Below are positions 1 through 6,153 of a stretch of 7,949 bases of DNA, piece by piece; position 1 is the stretch's first letter; the number at the start of each line of letters is the position of its first letter. The translations under genes and the position numbers were made by a program. The notes under the pieces were generated by a model, which ran no database searches, had not been told where the DNA came from, and saw nothing but the letters and a program-made list of their open reading frames with translations. The stretch is from contig JAPLSD010000114.1 in the NCBI GenBank assembly GCA_026398835.1, positions 1 through 7,949 on the forward strand, written 5' to 3'. This DNA comes from Pseudomonas sp. (lineage in GTDB: Bacteria; Pseudomonadota; Gammaproteobacteria; Pseudomonadales; Pseudomonadaceae).

Positions 1-404
1 AGGCGCTGGAAATTGCCCAGCTGGATGCCACGATCAAAGCCTTGCCGCAAGGATTGGAAAGTATTGTCGGGCGTTCCGGGGTGCGTTTGTCTGGTGGTCA
101 GCGACAGCGTCTGGCTATTGCGCGGATGGTCCTGGCTGAACCCAAGGTGGTGATACTCGATGAGGCCACCTCTGCGTTGGACGCTGCTACCGAATACAAC
201 CTGCACCAGGCGCTGGCGCGCTTTCTGAACGGTCGGACAACATTGATCATTGCTCACCGCCTGTCTGCGGTAAAACAGGCTGATCGGGTACTCGTGTTTG
301 ATGGCGGGCAGATTGCCGAAGATGGCGACCATCAACAGCTAATTGCCGACGGCGGTCTGTATGCCAAGCTTTACGGTCATTTGCAGCAGGTACAGCGACC
401 TTGA
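1..404 (+). CDS. ABC exporter, C-terminal part of ATP-binding domain (partial, 5' end outside window)
   Basis: This is the 3' end of an ABC transporter ATPase. The reading frame is open from base 3, so the gene starts before the window. Visible in order are the ABC signature LSGGQRQR, a Walker B with catalytic glutamate (VVILDEATSALD), and the switch histidine in LIIAHRLSAV, followed by a short tail ending QQVQRP. The Walker A must lie upstream. The LSGGQRQRLAIAR and DEATSALD wording is typical of exporter-type (MsbA/MdlB-like) ATPases that are usually fused to a six-helix membrane domain, so an inner-membrane export role is likely, but the substrate cannot be read from this piece. From memory, an ABC permease/ATPase fusion (PA0860) precedes rbdA in P. 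aeruginosa, which fits the neighbour here. No strong intrinsic terminator follows the stop. Confidence 0.9.
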   Translation, partial: ALEIAQLDATIKALPQGLESIVGRSGVRLSGGQRQRLAIARMVLAEPKVVILDEATSALDAATEYNLHQALARFLNGRTTLIIAHRLSAVKQADRVLVFDGGQIAEDGDHQQLIADGGLYAKLYGHLQQVQRP

Positions 405-606
405 AAATCGTCCGGTTTTCTGTGCTTAGTGCTTGAATTTATTGGTGAAAATGTTGCTTTTGCGCTGCTGATCTTTTGCGTCGCAACTAAATCGATTTTG
501 AACATGGGATCCACACGTTCGAATTGTCGAAAATTAGCCTAGTCTGTGCTGTTAGGGGTAAAACTCACTCGAGTGTTCATCTGGCAGTGCTTATGCAAGG
601 GACGTC
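405..606 (+). other. Intergenic region upstream of rbdA with three short dyads
   Basis: This gap between the ABC gene and rbdA contains no gene I can support. It carries three small inverted repeats: TTGCG-T-CGCAA (476-486), TTCGA-N4-TCGAA (518-531) and the 10-bp palindrome CACTCGAGTG (566-575). Any of these could be an operator, but none matches a site I can name. No convincing -35/-10 pair was found. The ribosome binding site of rbdA is AAGGGA at 597-602. Confidence 0.4.
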
Positions 607-3066
607 ATGAAGCAAAAGCGGACTCTCGGAACGCCACGGTTGTTGGGCATCGTCTGGCCATTTATTGCCGTTGTGTTATTTCAGGCATTGCTGGGTGGCG
701 TCAGCCTGTACGTTCTATCGGCGGTGCGCGGCTATGTTGCAGGTGAAAGTCTGTGGTCCAAGGGCCAAAAAGACGCTATCTATTACCTCAATCTGTATGC
801 CGACAGTCGCGACGAGGTGATTTTTCTCAAATACCAGAATGCCATCGCCGTGCCGCAAGGTGGGCATGAGCTGCGTATCGCTCTGGATCATCGGCCTCCG
901 GATCTTGAGGCTGCGCGCCTGAGTATCCTCAAAGGAGGAAACCATCCGGATGACGTCCCCAGCCTGATCTGGTTGTACCTGAACTTTCGTCATTTCAGTT
1001 ACCTGGAAAAAGCCATCGATCTGTGGACCGTGGGCGATGGATACCTGGTTCAACTGGATACGGTCGCTCGGGAGATGCACCAGGGCATTTCCAGTAATCT
1101 GGCGACGAGTGGCGATATTCAACGCTGGAAAGCCCAAATATTTGCCATCAACGATGGCGTGACACCTGCCGCCAAAGCCTTTAGCGATGCATTGGGCGAA
1201 GGGTCGCGGGTCATTTTGAGATTGTTGCTGATTACCAACCTGGCCACCGCGCTGGTCCTGATCGCCTTGGCGCTGCTGCGTACCCACAAGCTTCTGAAGC
1301 AACGCCATGCATTTGCCAATGCCTTACAGCTGGAAAAAGAGCGGGCGCAAATCACGCTGCAATCCATTGGTGATGGTGTCATCACCACGGATGTCGAGGG
1401 CGCAATCACCTATATGAACCCGGCGGCTGAAGAGCTGACGCACTGGAAAGCCGAGCAGGCCAACGGCCTGCCATTGGCGGCGTTATTCAATCTTTTGGAT
1501 GAAAACGCTCAGACTGATGGTTTTACCCTGATCGAGCACATTCTGAGCGGTCAACTCAGTGGCGGCAGCGAGCACTCCAAACTGATTCAGCGCCTGGATG
1601 GCAGCACGGTGTCGGTCACTTTGGTCGGCTCGCCGATCCAGAACGCCGGTAAAGTCAGTGGCACGGTGCTGGTGCTGCACGACATGACTCAGGAGCGGCA
1701 GTACATCGCTAACCTGTCATGGCAGGCGACCCACGATGCACTGACGGGGCTGGCCAATCGCCGCGAATTCGAATATCGCCTCGAGCAAGCGCTGCATAAT
1801 CTGACCCGTCAGCCGGGTCGGCACGCGGTCATGTTTCTCGATCTCGATCAGTTCAAGTTAGTTAATGACACGTGTGGCCATGCGGCGGGCGACGAACTGC
1901 TGCGGCATATCTGTGCCTTGTTGCAATCAGGCTTGCGCGAAGGCGATACCCTGGCCCGGTTGGGTGGGGATGAGTTTGGCATCCTGCTTGAAAATTGCCC
2001 GCCGGACGCCGCGGAGAAGATCGCCGAAGGGTTGCGCCAGACCGTGCAAAACCTCCATTTCGTGTGGAAGGGCCGGCCTTTTGTGACCACCGTCAGTATC
2101 GGCCTGGTGCACGTCTCCCAAGTACCCACCACCCTTGAAGCGTCATTACGTGCTGCCGACATGGCCTGTTATATGGCGAAGGAGAAAGGGCGTAATCGGG
2201 TACAGGTCTACCATGCCGACGATTCGGAGCTGTCCCTGCGCTTCGGCGAGATGGTGTGGGTACAGCGACTGCATATGGCACTGGAGGAAAACCGCTTCTG
2301 TTTATATTCCCAGGAAATCGCAGCATTGGGTCAGACGGAGCGCGGGGGTGGGCATATCGAAATATTGCTTCGGTTGCATGATGAAGCAGGGCGAATGATT
2401 CTGCCTAACAGCTTTATTCCCGCCGCCGAGCGTTACGGACTGATGACATCACTTGATCGTTGGGTGGTGCGGAACGTATTCAAGATCATCGCTCAATGTA
2501 TCGCGCAGGGGCGAGAAGGGCCGATGGCCATGTGTGCGATAAATCTGTCAGGTATTACTATCGGAGATGATGACTTCCTGGACTTCCTGCGTGAGCAGTT
2601 TATTTCCTACGCCATCCCTCCTGAAATGATTTGTTTTGAAATTACAGAAACCAGCGCGATTTCCAATTTGGGGAGTGCAATTAGATTTATTAATGAACTC
2701 AAGGGCTTGGGGTGTCATTTCTCTCTGGATGACTTTTGTGCGGGTATGTCCTCGTTCGCATATCTAAAACATTTACCTGTAGACTTCTTGAAGATCGATG
2801 GAAGTTTCGTAAAGGATATGCTGGACGACCCGATTAACCGCGCCATGGTCGAAGTGATCAATCACATCGGTCATGTCATGGGTAAGCGCACGATTGCCGA
2901 GTTTGTTGAGACACCTCAGATTGAGCAAGCCTTGCTGGAAATCGGCGTGGATTATGCTCAGGGGTACATTATTGAACGCCCGCAATTGTTTACCTGTGAC
3001 AGTCTGCAGTGTCGACCCGCGCGACCGCAGCCTTTGTTATTCAAGGCGCCCGGCACGTTCCGTTGA
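607..3066 (+). CDS. rbdA: RbdA-like membrane PAS-GGDEF-EAL c-di-GMP phosphodiesterase/cyclase
   Basis: The gene encodes an 819-residue inner-membrane c-di-GMP enzyme. Hydrophobic segments at about residues 13-38 and 202-226 bracket a periplasmic sensor region, followed by a PAS domain (about 247-360), a GGDEF domain (about 371-535) and an EAL domain (about 550-795). GGDEF is intact (453-457), with an inhibitory RxxD site (REGD, 444-447). The EAL signature reads E585-I-L, but the other metal and catalytic positions are present: N646 in INLS, E678 in FEITE, D708-D709 in DDF, K729, E765 and Q785 in QGY. Phosphodiesterase activity is therefore expected. In P. aeruginosa, RbdA has this architecture and about this length and promotes biofilm dispersal. 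The ATG at 607 is preceded by AAGGGA at 4 nt. undA follows after 45 bp with no terminator, suggesting co-transcription. The name rests on architecture, length and neighbours; another PAS-GGDEF-EAL paralogue is possible. Confidence 0.85.
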   Translation: MKQKRTLGTPRLLGIVWPFIAVVLFQALLGGVSLYVLSAVRGYVAGESLWSKGQKDAIYYLNLYADSRDEVIFLKYQNAIAVPQGGHELRIALDHRPPDLEAARLSILKGGNHPDDVPSLIWLYLNFRHFSYLEKAIDLWTVGDGYLVQLDTVAREMHQGISSNLATSGDIQRWKAQIFAINDGVTPAAKAFSDALGEGSRVILRLLLITNLATALVLIALALLRTHKLLKQRHAFANALQLEKERAQITLQSIGDGVITTDVEGAITYMNPAAEELTHWKAEQANGLPLAALFNLLDENAQTDGFTLIEHILSGQLSGGSEHSKLIQRLDGSTVSVTLVGSPIQNAGKVSGTVLVLHDMTQERQYIANLSWQATHDALTGLANRREFEYRLEQALHNLTRQPGRHAVMFLDLDQFKLVNDTCGHAAGDELLRHICALLQSGLREGDTLARLGGDEFGILLENCPPDAAEKIAEGLRQTVQNLHFVWKGRPFVTTVSIGLVHVSQVPTTLEASLRAADMACYMAKEKGRNRVQVYHADDSELSLRFGEMVWVQRLHMALEENRFCLYSQEIAALGQTERGGGHIEILLRLHDEAGRMILPNSFIPAAERYGLMTSLDRWVVRNVFKIIAQCIAQGREGPMAMCAINLSGITIGDDDFLDFLREQFISYAIPPEMICFEITETSAISNLGSAIRFINELKGLGCHFSLDDFCAGMSSFAYLKHLPVDFLKIDGSFVKDMLDDPINRAMVEVINHIGHVMGKRTIAEFVETPQIEQALLEIGVDYAQGYIIERPQLFTCDSLQCRPARPQPLLFKAPGTFR

Positions 3067-3098
3067 AATCTCTTGCTGATCAGTACAATCACAATCAA

Positions 3099-3104
3099 AA
3101 GGAG
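3099..3104 (+). promoter_or_regulatory. Ribosome binding site fixing the undA start at GTG 3112
   Basis: AAGGAG lies 7 nt before the GTG at 3112-3114. The frame is open further upstream, but only this start has a good ribosome binding site. It also places the iron ligands at residues 101, 104, 159 and 194, the numbering used for UndA. Confidence 0.8.
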
Positions 3105-3111
3105 CTCGACA

Positions 3112-3915
3112 GTGATCGACACATTCAACAGAATCGGCCCGCTTATGGAAGCCGCAAGTTACCCCACCTGGGCACAGAAGCTGATCCAGGATTGCAGCGA
3201 GAGCAAGCGCCGTGTGGTCGAGCACGAACTGTATCAGCGCATGCGTGATAACAAACTCAGCGCAAAAACCATGCGTCAGTACCTGATTGGTGGCTGGCCG
3301 GTTGTTGAGCAGTTCGCGTTGTACATGGCACAAAACCTGACTAAAACCCGCTTTGCACGTCACCCCGGCGAAGACATGGCGCGCCGCTGGCTGATGCGTA
3401 ACATTCGTGTAGAACTCAATCACGCCGATTATTGGGTGCACTGGAGTCGCGCGCACGGCGTCAGTCTGGAAGATTTGCAGGCGCAACAAGTAGCCCCGGA
3501 GCTTCATGCCCTGAGCCATTGGTGCTGGCACACCAGTTCGGCAGATTCGCTGATCGTGGCAATTGCCGCGACCAACTATGCAATCGAGGGCGCTACCGGC
3601 GAGTGGTCAGCGCTGGTCTGCTCCAATGGCATGTATGCGGCGGCGTTCCCGGAGGAAGACCGCAAACGCGCAATGAAGTGGTTGAAAATGCATGCCCAGT
3701 ACGATGATGCTCATCCATGGGAAGCGCTGGAGATCATCTGCACGCTGGCGGGCACGAACCCGAGCAAATCGCTGCAAGTCGAGTTGCGCCAAGCCGTTTG
3801 CAAGAGCTATGACTACATGTTCCTGTTCCTGGAACGGTGCATGCAGCTGGAGCAGTTGGAACAGTCGGAAAGGGCGCCGGTAACTCGTGAGCGCAAGGTG
3901 CTGGTCGAGAGCTGA
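3112..3915 (+). CDS. undA: UndA, 1-undecene-forming fatty acid decarboxylase (heme-oxygenase-like iron oxidase)
   Basis: UndA is a soluble non-heme iron enzyme of the TenA/heme-oxygenase-like fold. It converts lauric acid to the volatile terminal alkene 1-undecene plus CO2, using O2. Automated pipelines often mislabel it a TenA-family regulator. The protein has 267 residues starting at GTG 3112. Metal-site residues fall at the known UndA positions: E101 and H104 (RVELNHADYW), E159 (NYAIEGATGEW) and H194 in an H-x3-D-x2-H motif with D198 and H201 (MHAQYDDAH). The N-terminal and central sequence matches my memory of the P. fluorescens Pf-5 enzyme very closely. The C-terminus, with a QLEQLEQ segment near residues 245-252, looks a few residues longer than the roughly 261 I recall. 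The gene sits 45 bp after rbdA on the same strand, so it is probably co-transcribed, and it is followed by a REPIN-like repeat. Confidence 0.93.
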   Translation: MIDTFNRIGPLMEAASYPTWAQKLIQDCSESKRRVVEHELYQRMRDNKLSAKTMRQYLIGGWPVVEQFALYMAQNLTKTRFARHPGEDMARRWLMRNIRVELNHADYWVHWSRAHGVSLEDLQAQQVAPELHALSHWCWHTSSADSLIVAIAATNYAIEGATGEWSALVCSNGMYAAAFPEEDRKRAMKWLKMHAQYDDAHPWEALEIICTLAGTNPSKSLQVELRQAVCKSYDYMFLFLERCMQLEQLEQSERAPVTRERKVLVES

Positions 3916-3933
3916 CGGCACAGATCGCACACC

Positions 3934-4015
3934 TGTAGGAGCACGGCTTGCCGGCGATGACGTTCTTGAGATCGCCATCGTCGGAACGCCGCCCGGAGCA
4001 AGCTCTGCTCCTACA
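3934..4015. repeat. REPIN-like inverted repeat between convergent genes
   Basis: TGTAGGAGC (3934-3942) and its exact complement GCTCCTACA (4007-4015) form 9-bp outer arms. The left half continues into GGCTTGCCGGCGATG and the right half contains GGAGCAAGCTCTGC, both typical of Pseudomonas REP sequences ('GTAGGAGC...GCTTGC'). Two inward-facing REPs about 80 bp overall match a REPIN. It fills most of the 127 bp between the stops of undA and the convergent cyclase, so it may also act as a bidirectional mRNA 3'-end structure. There is no clean U-tract for a classical terminator. Confidence 0.85.
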
Positions 4016-4042
4016 AAAGGCTGCGAGTCGAATCCTGAACCT

Positions 4043-4969
4043 TCAACCCGCCATCGCCAGCCGATTGCGGCCTTCGCGTTTCGCCACATACAAGGCGCTG
4101 TCTGCTCGGCGCAACAGGCTTTCGACTGACTCTGCGGGTAACAGGGTAGAGCAGCCGAGGCTTACTGTCAGTTCGACAGGCGTGTCATCCGCCCAATAAT
4201 CCTGAGCCTGCGTCGCATGGCGCAGCCGCTCGCCGACCATGGCAGCGGCCTCTCGGTTCGTGTTGGAGAGCAGGATCAAAAATTCCTCGCCACCATAGCG
4301 AAACACCATGTCGACGTTGCGCAGCTGGCCCTTGATCGAGGCGGCTACGGCCTTGAGGACTTCGTCGCCGGCACTGTGGCCGTGGTTGTCGTTGATACTC
4401 TTGAAGTGGTCGATATCCAGCATCAGCAGCGACAGCGGCTGCAGGTGTCGGTGGGCCATATCAATTTCTCGCTGTAGCGTCTGATCCATAGCGATGCGGT
4501 TGCCGGTGTCCGTCAGTGGGTCACGCAGCGCGCTACGGGTGGCCGCCCGGTACAGCAGGGCATTACGTATCGGAAAGAGCAGCGAGGACAGCAGGGATTC
4601 CAGATTCCCCAGCTCCTGTTCGCTAAAGCGTTGATTGCGTCGAAACACCAGTTCGCCCAAGTGTTCGCCTTCATGGCTGAGGCTGTAGCTCACGGAATGG
4701 TGCCCACGTTCACCGAACTCCAGGCGTAAATCGTTGGCCTGATGCTGATAGTGCAAGGCATCTAGCGGAACGAGTCGCTGAATTTCGCGGAAGAACAATC
4801 CCAGGATGCGCTGAGGCTCAAGACTGGTTTGCAACTGTAGGGCGAGCTGCTGGCGCAATTGCGCAAGGCTGATGGGGCGATGCAGGAGGGGTGATTGCTG
4901 ACCAAAGCCCAGGCGTTGCAATTTGGCGCTATCAAAGTCAATTGCGTTGGTCTGGGTAGGAGATTTCAT
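4043..4969 (-). CDS. Soluble GAF-GGDEF diguanylate cyclase (PA3177-like)
   Basis: The gene encodes a 308-residue cytoplasmic diguanylate cyclase that should make c-di-GMP from two GTP. Residues about 40-140 resemble a degenerate GAF-type sensor domain, and there are no membrane segments. The catalytic domain begins at RDPLTDTGNR (149-158) and includes DIDHFKSIND (185-194), with the first metal-binding aspartate. It has an intact active site GGEEF (226-230) and a product-inhibition RxxD motif (RNVD, 217-220) five residues before it, so an active, feedback-inhibited enzyme is expected. Length and layout match PA3177 of P. aeruginosa (about 307 residues, reported as an active cyclase affecting biofilm tolerance). 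The ATG at 4969 has AGGGG about 10 nt upstream. The gene converges on undA and has its own upstream region with a sigma-54-like promoter. The family call is secure; the orthology is inferred. Confidence 0.9.
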   Translation of the reverse strand: MKSPTQTNAIDFDSAKLQRLGFGQQSPLLHRPISLAQLRQQLALQLQTSLEPQRILGLFFREIQRLVPLDALHYQHQANDLRLEFGERGHHSVSYSLSHEGEHLGELVFRRNQRFSEQELGNLESLLSSLLFPIRNALLYRAATRSALRDPLTDTGNRIAMDQTLQREIDMAHRHLQPLSLLMLDIDHFKSINDNHGHSAGDEVLKAVAASIKGQLRNVDMVFRYGGEEFLILLSNTNREAAAMVGERLRHATQAQDYWADDTPVELTVSLGCSTLLPAESVESLLRRADSALYVAKREGRNRLAMAG

Positions 4970-4984
4970 CGGCGTTAGCCCCTA

Positions 4985-4997
4985 AGCATTTAATGCT
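4985..4997 (-). promoter_or_regulatory. Dyad abutting the cyclase ribosome binding site
   Basis: AGCATT-T-AATGCT is a 13-bp dyad. In the - strand mRNA it can fold as a 5-bp stem (AGCAT/ATGCT) with a TAA loop, ending 1-2 nt before the AGGGG Shine-Dalgarno. It could be an operator half-site pair or a small structure affecting translation. The function is inferred only. Confidence 0.3.
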
Positions 4998-5159
4998 GTC
5001 TTACAGGCTGGGTTAGAGCGGCTGCGGGCTGCGCGTCATACTGGTCCATCAGTCCCGTAGGACAATTGACCACAGTCTAGTCTGCTTTACCGATCGTTAT
5101 AAGCCCCGGCTCAGGCAATGCCCGCTGCGCTAACACGCGGCGTGTCTGAGTAGGGTTAG

Positions 5160-5175
5160 AGCGAAAGTCGTGCCA
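5160..5175 (-). promoter_or_regulatory. Candidate sigma-54 (RpoN) -24/-12 promoter for the diguanylate cyclase
   Basis: Read on the - strand the sequence is TGGCACG-ACTT-TCGCT. This matches the sigma-54 consensus TGGCACG-N4-TTGCW at all positions but one, with the invariant GG (5174-5173) and GC (5162-5161) exactly 10 nt apart. The predicted start is near 5149, giving a leader of about 180 nt before the ATG at 4969. Sigma-54 promoters need an enhancer-binding activator; none can be named from the sequence. Confidence 0.55.
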
Positions 5176-5204
5176 TTCGGTTCAGCTAAATAAAATTTGT
5201 TTAA

Positions 5205-5217
5205 ATTCAAATGGTTA
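5205..5217 (+). promoter_or_regulatory. IHF-like site upstream of the sigma-54 element
   Basis: ATTCAA-ATGG-TTA matches the IHF consensus WATCAA-N4-TTR with one mismatch. It lies in a strongly AT-rich block about 55-70 bp upstream of the predicted start, where IHF commonly bends DNA at sigma-54 promoters. IHF consensus matches are common by chance, so this is supportive only through position. Confidence 0.3.
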
Positions 5218-5298
5218 GTCGATAAAAGCATCACTATGCATGGGCGTGGTGGCATTTGTTTGGCATCAGTAGCGGGCATGATGACCTTGTTGCAAACG

Positions 5299-5320
5299 CC
5301 GCGACGGTATTCTGTCGCGG
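5299..5320 (-). terminator. Stem-loop after the YciK-family gene, probable transcript end
   Basis: CCGCGAC (5299-5305) and GTCGCGG (5314-5320) form a perfect 7-bp GC-rich stem with an 8-nt loop, 15 nt past the TAA of the SDR gene. On the - strand it is followed by CGTTTGC, a poor U-tract, so it may protect the 3' end or act as a weak terminator. Confidence 0.5.
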
Positions 5321-5335
5321 AGATTTGTAGGGGGG

Positions 5336-6076
5336 TTATTGAGCGTCGAAAGCCTGACCGTTGATGCCGCTGCTGTCCGGACCCATCAAGTACAGATAGA
5401 CCGGCATGATTTCATCAGGCGTTGGATTGTTGCTCGGGTTTTCGCCCGGGTATGCCTGAGCCCGCATGCTGGTGCGAGTGGCGCCAGGGTTGATGCTGTT
5501 GGCGCGTACCGGCGCTACCGTGTCCAGTTCGTCGGCCAGGGTTTGCATCAGGCCTTCGGTCGCAAACTTCGAGACCCCATAGGCGCCCCAATAGGCGCGA
5601 CCTTTGCGTCCGACACTGCTCGAGGTGAACACCACTGATGCGTCCTGGGATAGCTTGAGCAGCGGCAGCATGGTGCTGGTCAGCATGAACATGGCGTTGA
5701 CGTTGACGTGCATCACACGCATGAAGTTCTCGCCAGACAGCTGCTCCAGCGGGGTGCGTGGGCCAATGATAGAAGCGTTGTGCAGCAAACCATCGAGATG
5801 CCCGAACTCGGTTTCGACCATCGCCGCCAGTTCGTCGTACTGATGCGGCAGCGCGGTTTCCAGGTTGAACGGAATGACGGCCGGTTGTGGGTAACCGGCC
5901 GCTTCGATTTCGTCATAAACCTGGGTCAGATTGGCTTCGGTCTTGCCCAGCAACAGAACGGTGGCGCCATGCGCGGCAAAGGTTTTCGCAGCGGCTGCAC
6001 CGATGCCGCGGCCGGCGCCAGTGACCAGGATGACCCGGTCTTTGAGCAATTCAGGGCGGGCGGAGTAATCAAACAT
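5336..6076 (-). CDS. yciK: YciK-family short-chain dehydrogenase/reductase
   Basis: The gene encodes a 246-residue NAD(P)-dependent SDR oxidoreductase with a Rossmann fold. Visible features are the cofactor loop TGAGRGIG (19-26), NAS (100-102) in place of the usual NAG, the structural N125, catalytic serine S153 or S154, and Y166-x3-K170 (YGVSK). The PG motif follows in NSINPGATRTSM. The sequence and place beside mupP match the YciK family (PA3173 in P. aeruginosa), whose physiological substrate is unknown. The start is ATG 6076 (MFDYSARPEL), with GAGG 6 nt upstream. The frame stays open upstream to 6166, but that extension reads through an intergenic repeat and is rejected. The Shine-Dalgarno lies between two runs of six T on the coding strand. 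It is the last gene of the ubiG-mupP string. Confidence 0.9.
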   Translation of the reverse strand: MFDYSARPELLKDRVILVTGAGRGIGAAAAKTFAAHGATVLLLGKTEANLTQVYDEIEAAGYPQPAVIPFNLETALPHQYDELAAMVETEFGHLDGLLHNASIIGPRTPLEQLSGENFMRVMHVNVNAMFMLTSTMLPLLKLSQDASVVFTSSSVGRKGRAYWGAYGVSKFATEGLMQTLADELDTVAPVRANSINPGATRTSMRAQAYPGENPSNNPTPDEIMPVYLYLMGPDSSGINGQAFDAQ

Positions 6077-6100
6077 AAAAAACCTCAACAAAAAAGTTAG

Positions 6101-6152
6101 ATCGTTCCCACGCTCTGCGTGGGAATGCAGCCGGTGACGCTCCGCGTCACGC
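6101..6152. repeat. Pseudomonas double-hairpin intergenic repeat between mupP and yciK
   Basis: Two GC-rich perfect stem-loops lie side by side: TTCCCACGC/GCGTGGGAA with loop TCT (6105-6125), and GTGACGC/GCGTCAC with loop TCC (6134-6150). The wording 'CGTTCCCACGCTCTGCGTGGG...GACGCTCCGCGTC' is, from memory, a very common dispersed intergenic element in P. fluorescens-group genomes. It starts 3 nt after the mupP stop and ends about 25 nt before the yciK start, so it interrupts an otherwise tight gene string. In - strand mRNA the second stem is followed 9 nt later by six U, too far for a standard terminator, though partial attenuation or RNase protection is possible. Confidence 0.8.
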
Positions 6153-6153
6153 C

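Larger units (their letters stand above)
4970..5335. other. 366-bp intergenic region: regulatory region of the cyclase and 3' end of the yciK transcript
   Basis: I see no gene here. From right to left, in the direction of - strand transcription, it holds a stem-loop just after the SDR stop (5299-5320), an AT-rich block (5186-5215) with an IHF-like site, a sigma-54-type promoter (5160-5175), a possible TATAAC -10 (complement of 5096-5101) without a good -35, and a dyad against the cyclase Shine-Dalgarno (4985-4997). An 11-bp direct repeat, GGGTTAGAGCG, occurs at 5010-5020 and 5153-5163. A 42-codon + strand frame from ATG 5236 was not accepted as a gene. Confidence 0.6.

Noticed and set aside
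403..420. GAAAA...TTTTC stem at the end of the ABC gene as a terminator
   Set aside because: The stem is short and AT-rich with a wobble pair, and it is not followed by a U-tract.
582..598. Sigma-54-like element TGGCAGT-N4-ATGCA just before rbdA
   Set aside because: GG-N10-GC spacing is right, but transcription would begin at about 608, inside the start codon at 607, and the element overlaps the ribosome binding site.
931..952. Strong internal Shine-Dalgarno (AAAGGAGGAA) inside rbdA
   Set aside because: The nearest ATG (950) is out of frame and closes after five codons. The bases simply encode KGG in the sensor domain.
715..1308. 197-codon antisense frame inside rbdA
   Set aside because: It lies wholly opposite a well-supported gene, in a GC-rich genome where such frames are common, and has no recognisable domain.
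3073..3111. Extra N-terminal codons for undA
   Set aside because: There is no ribosome binding site for the upstream start. GTG 3112 has AAGGAG and places the ligands at E101, H104, E159 and H194 as in UndA.
5236..5364. 42-codon + strand frame in the 366-bp gap
   Set aside because: It has no ribosome binding site and no recognisable protein features, and it runs into the 3' end of the yciK gene on the other strand.
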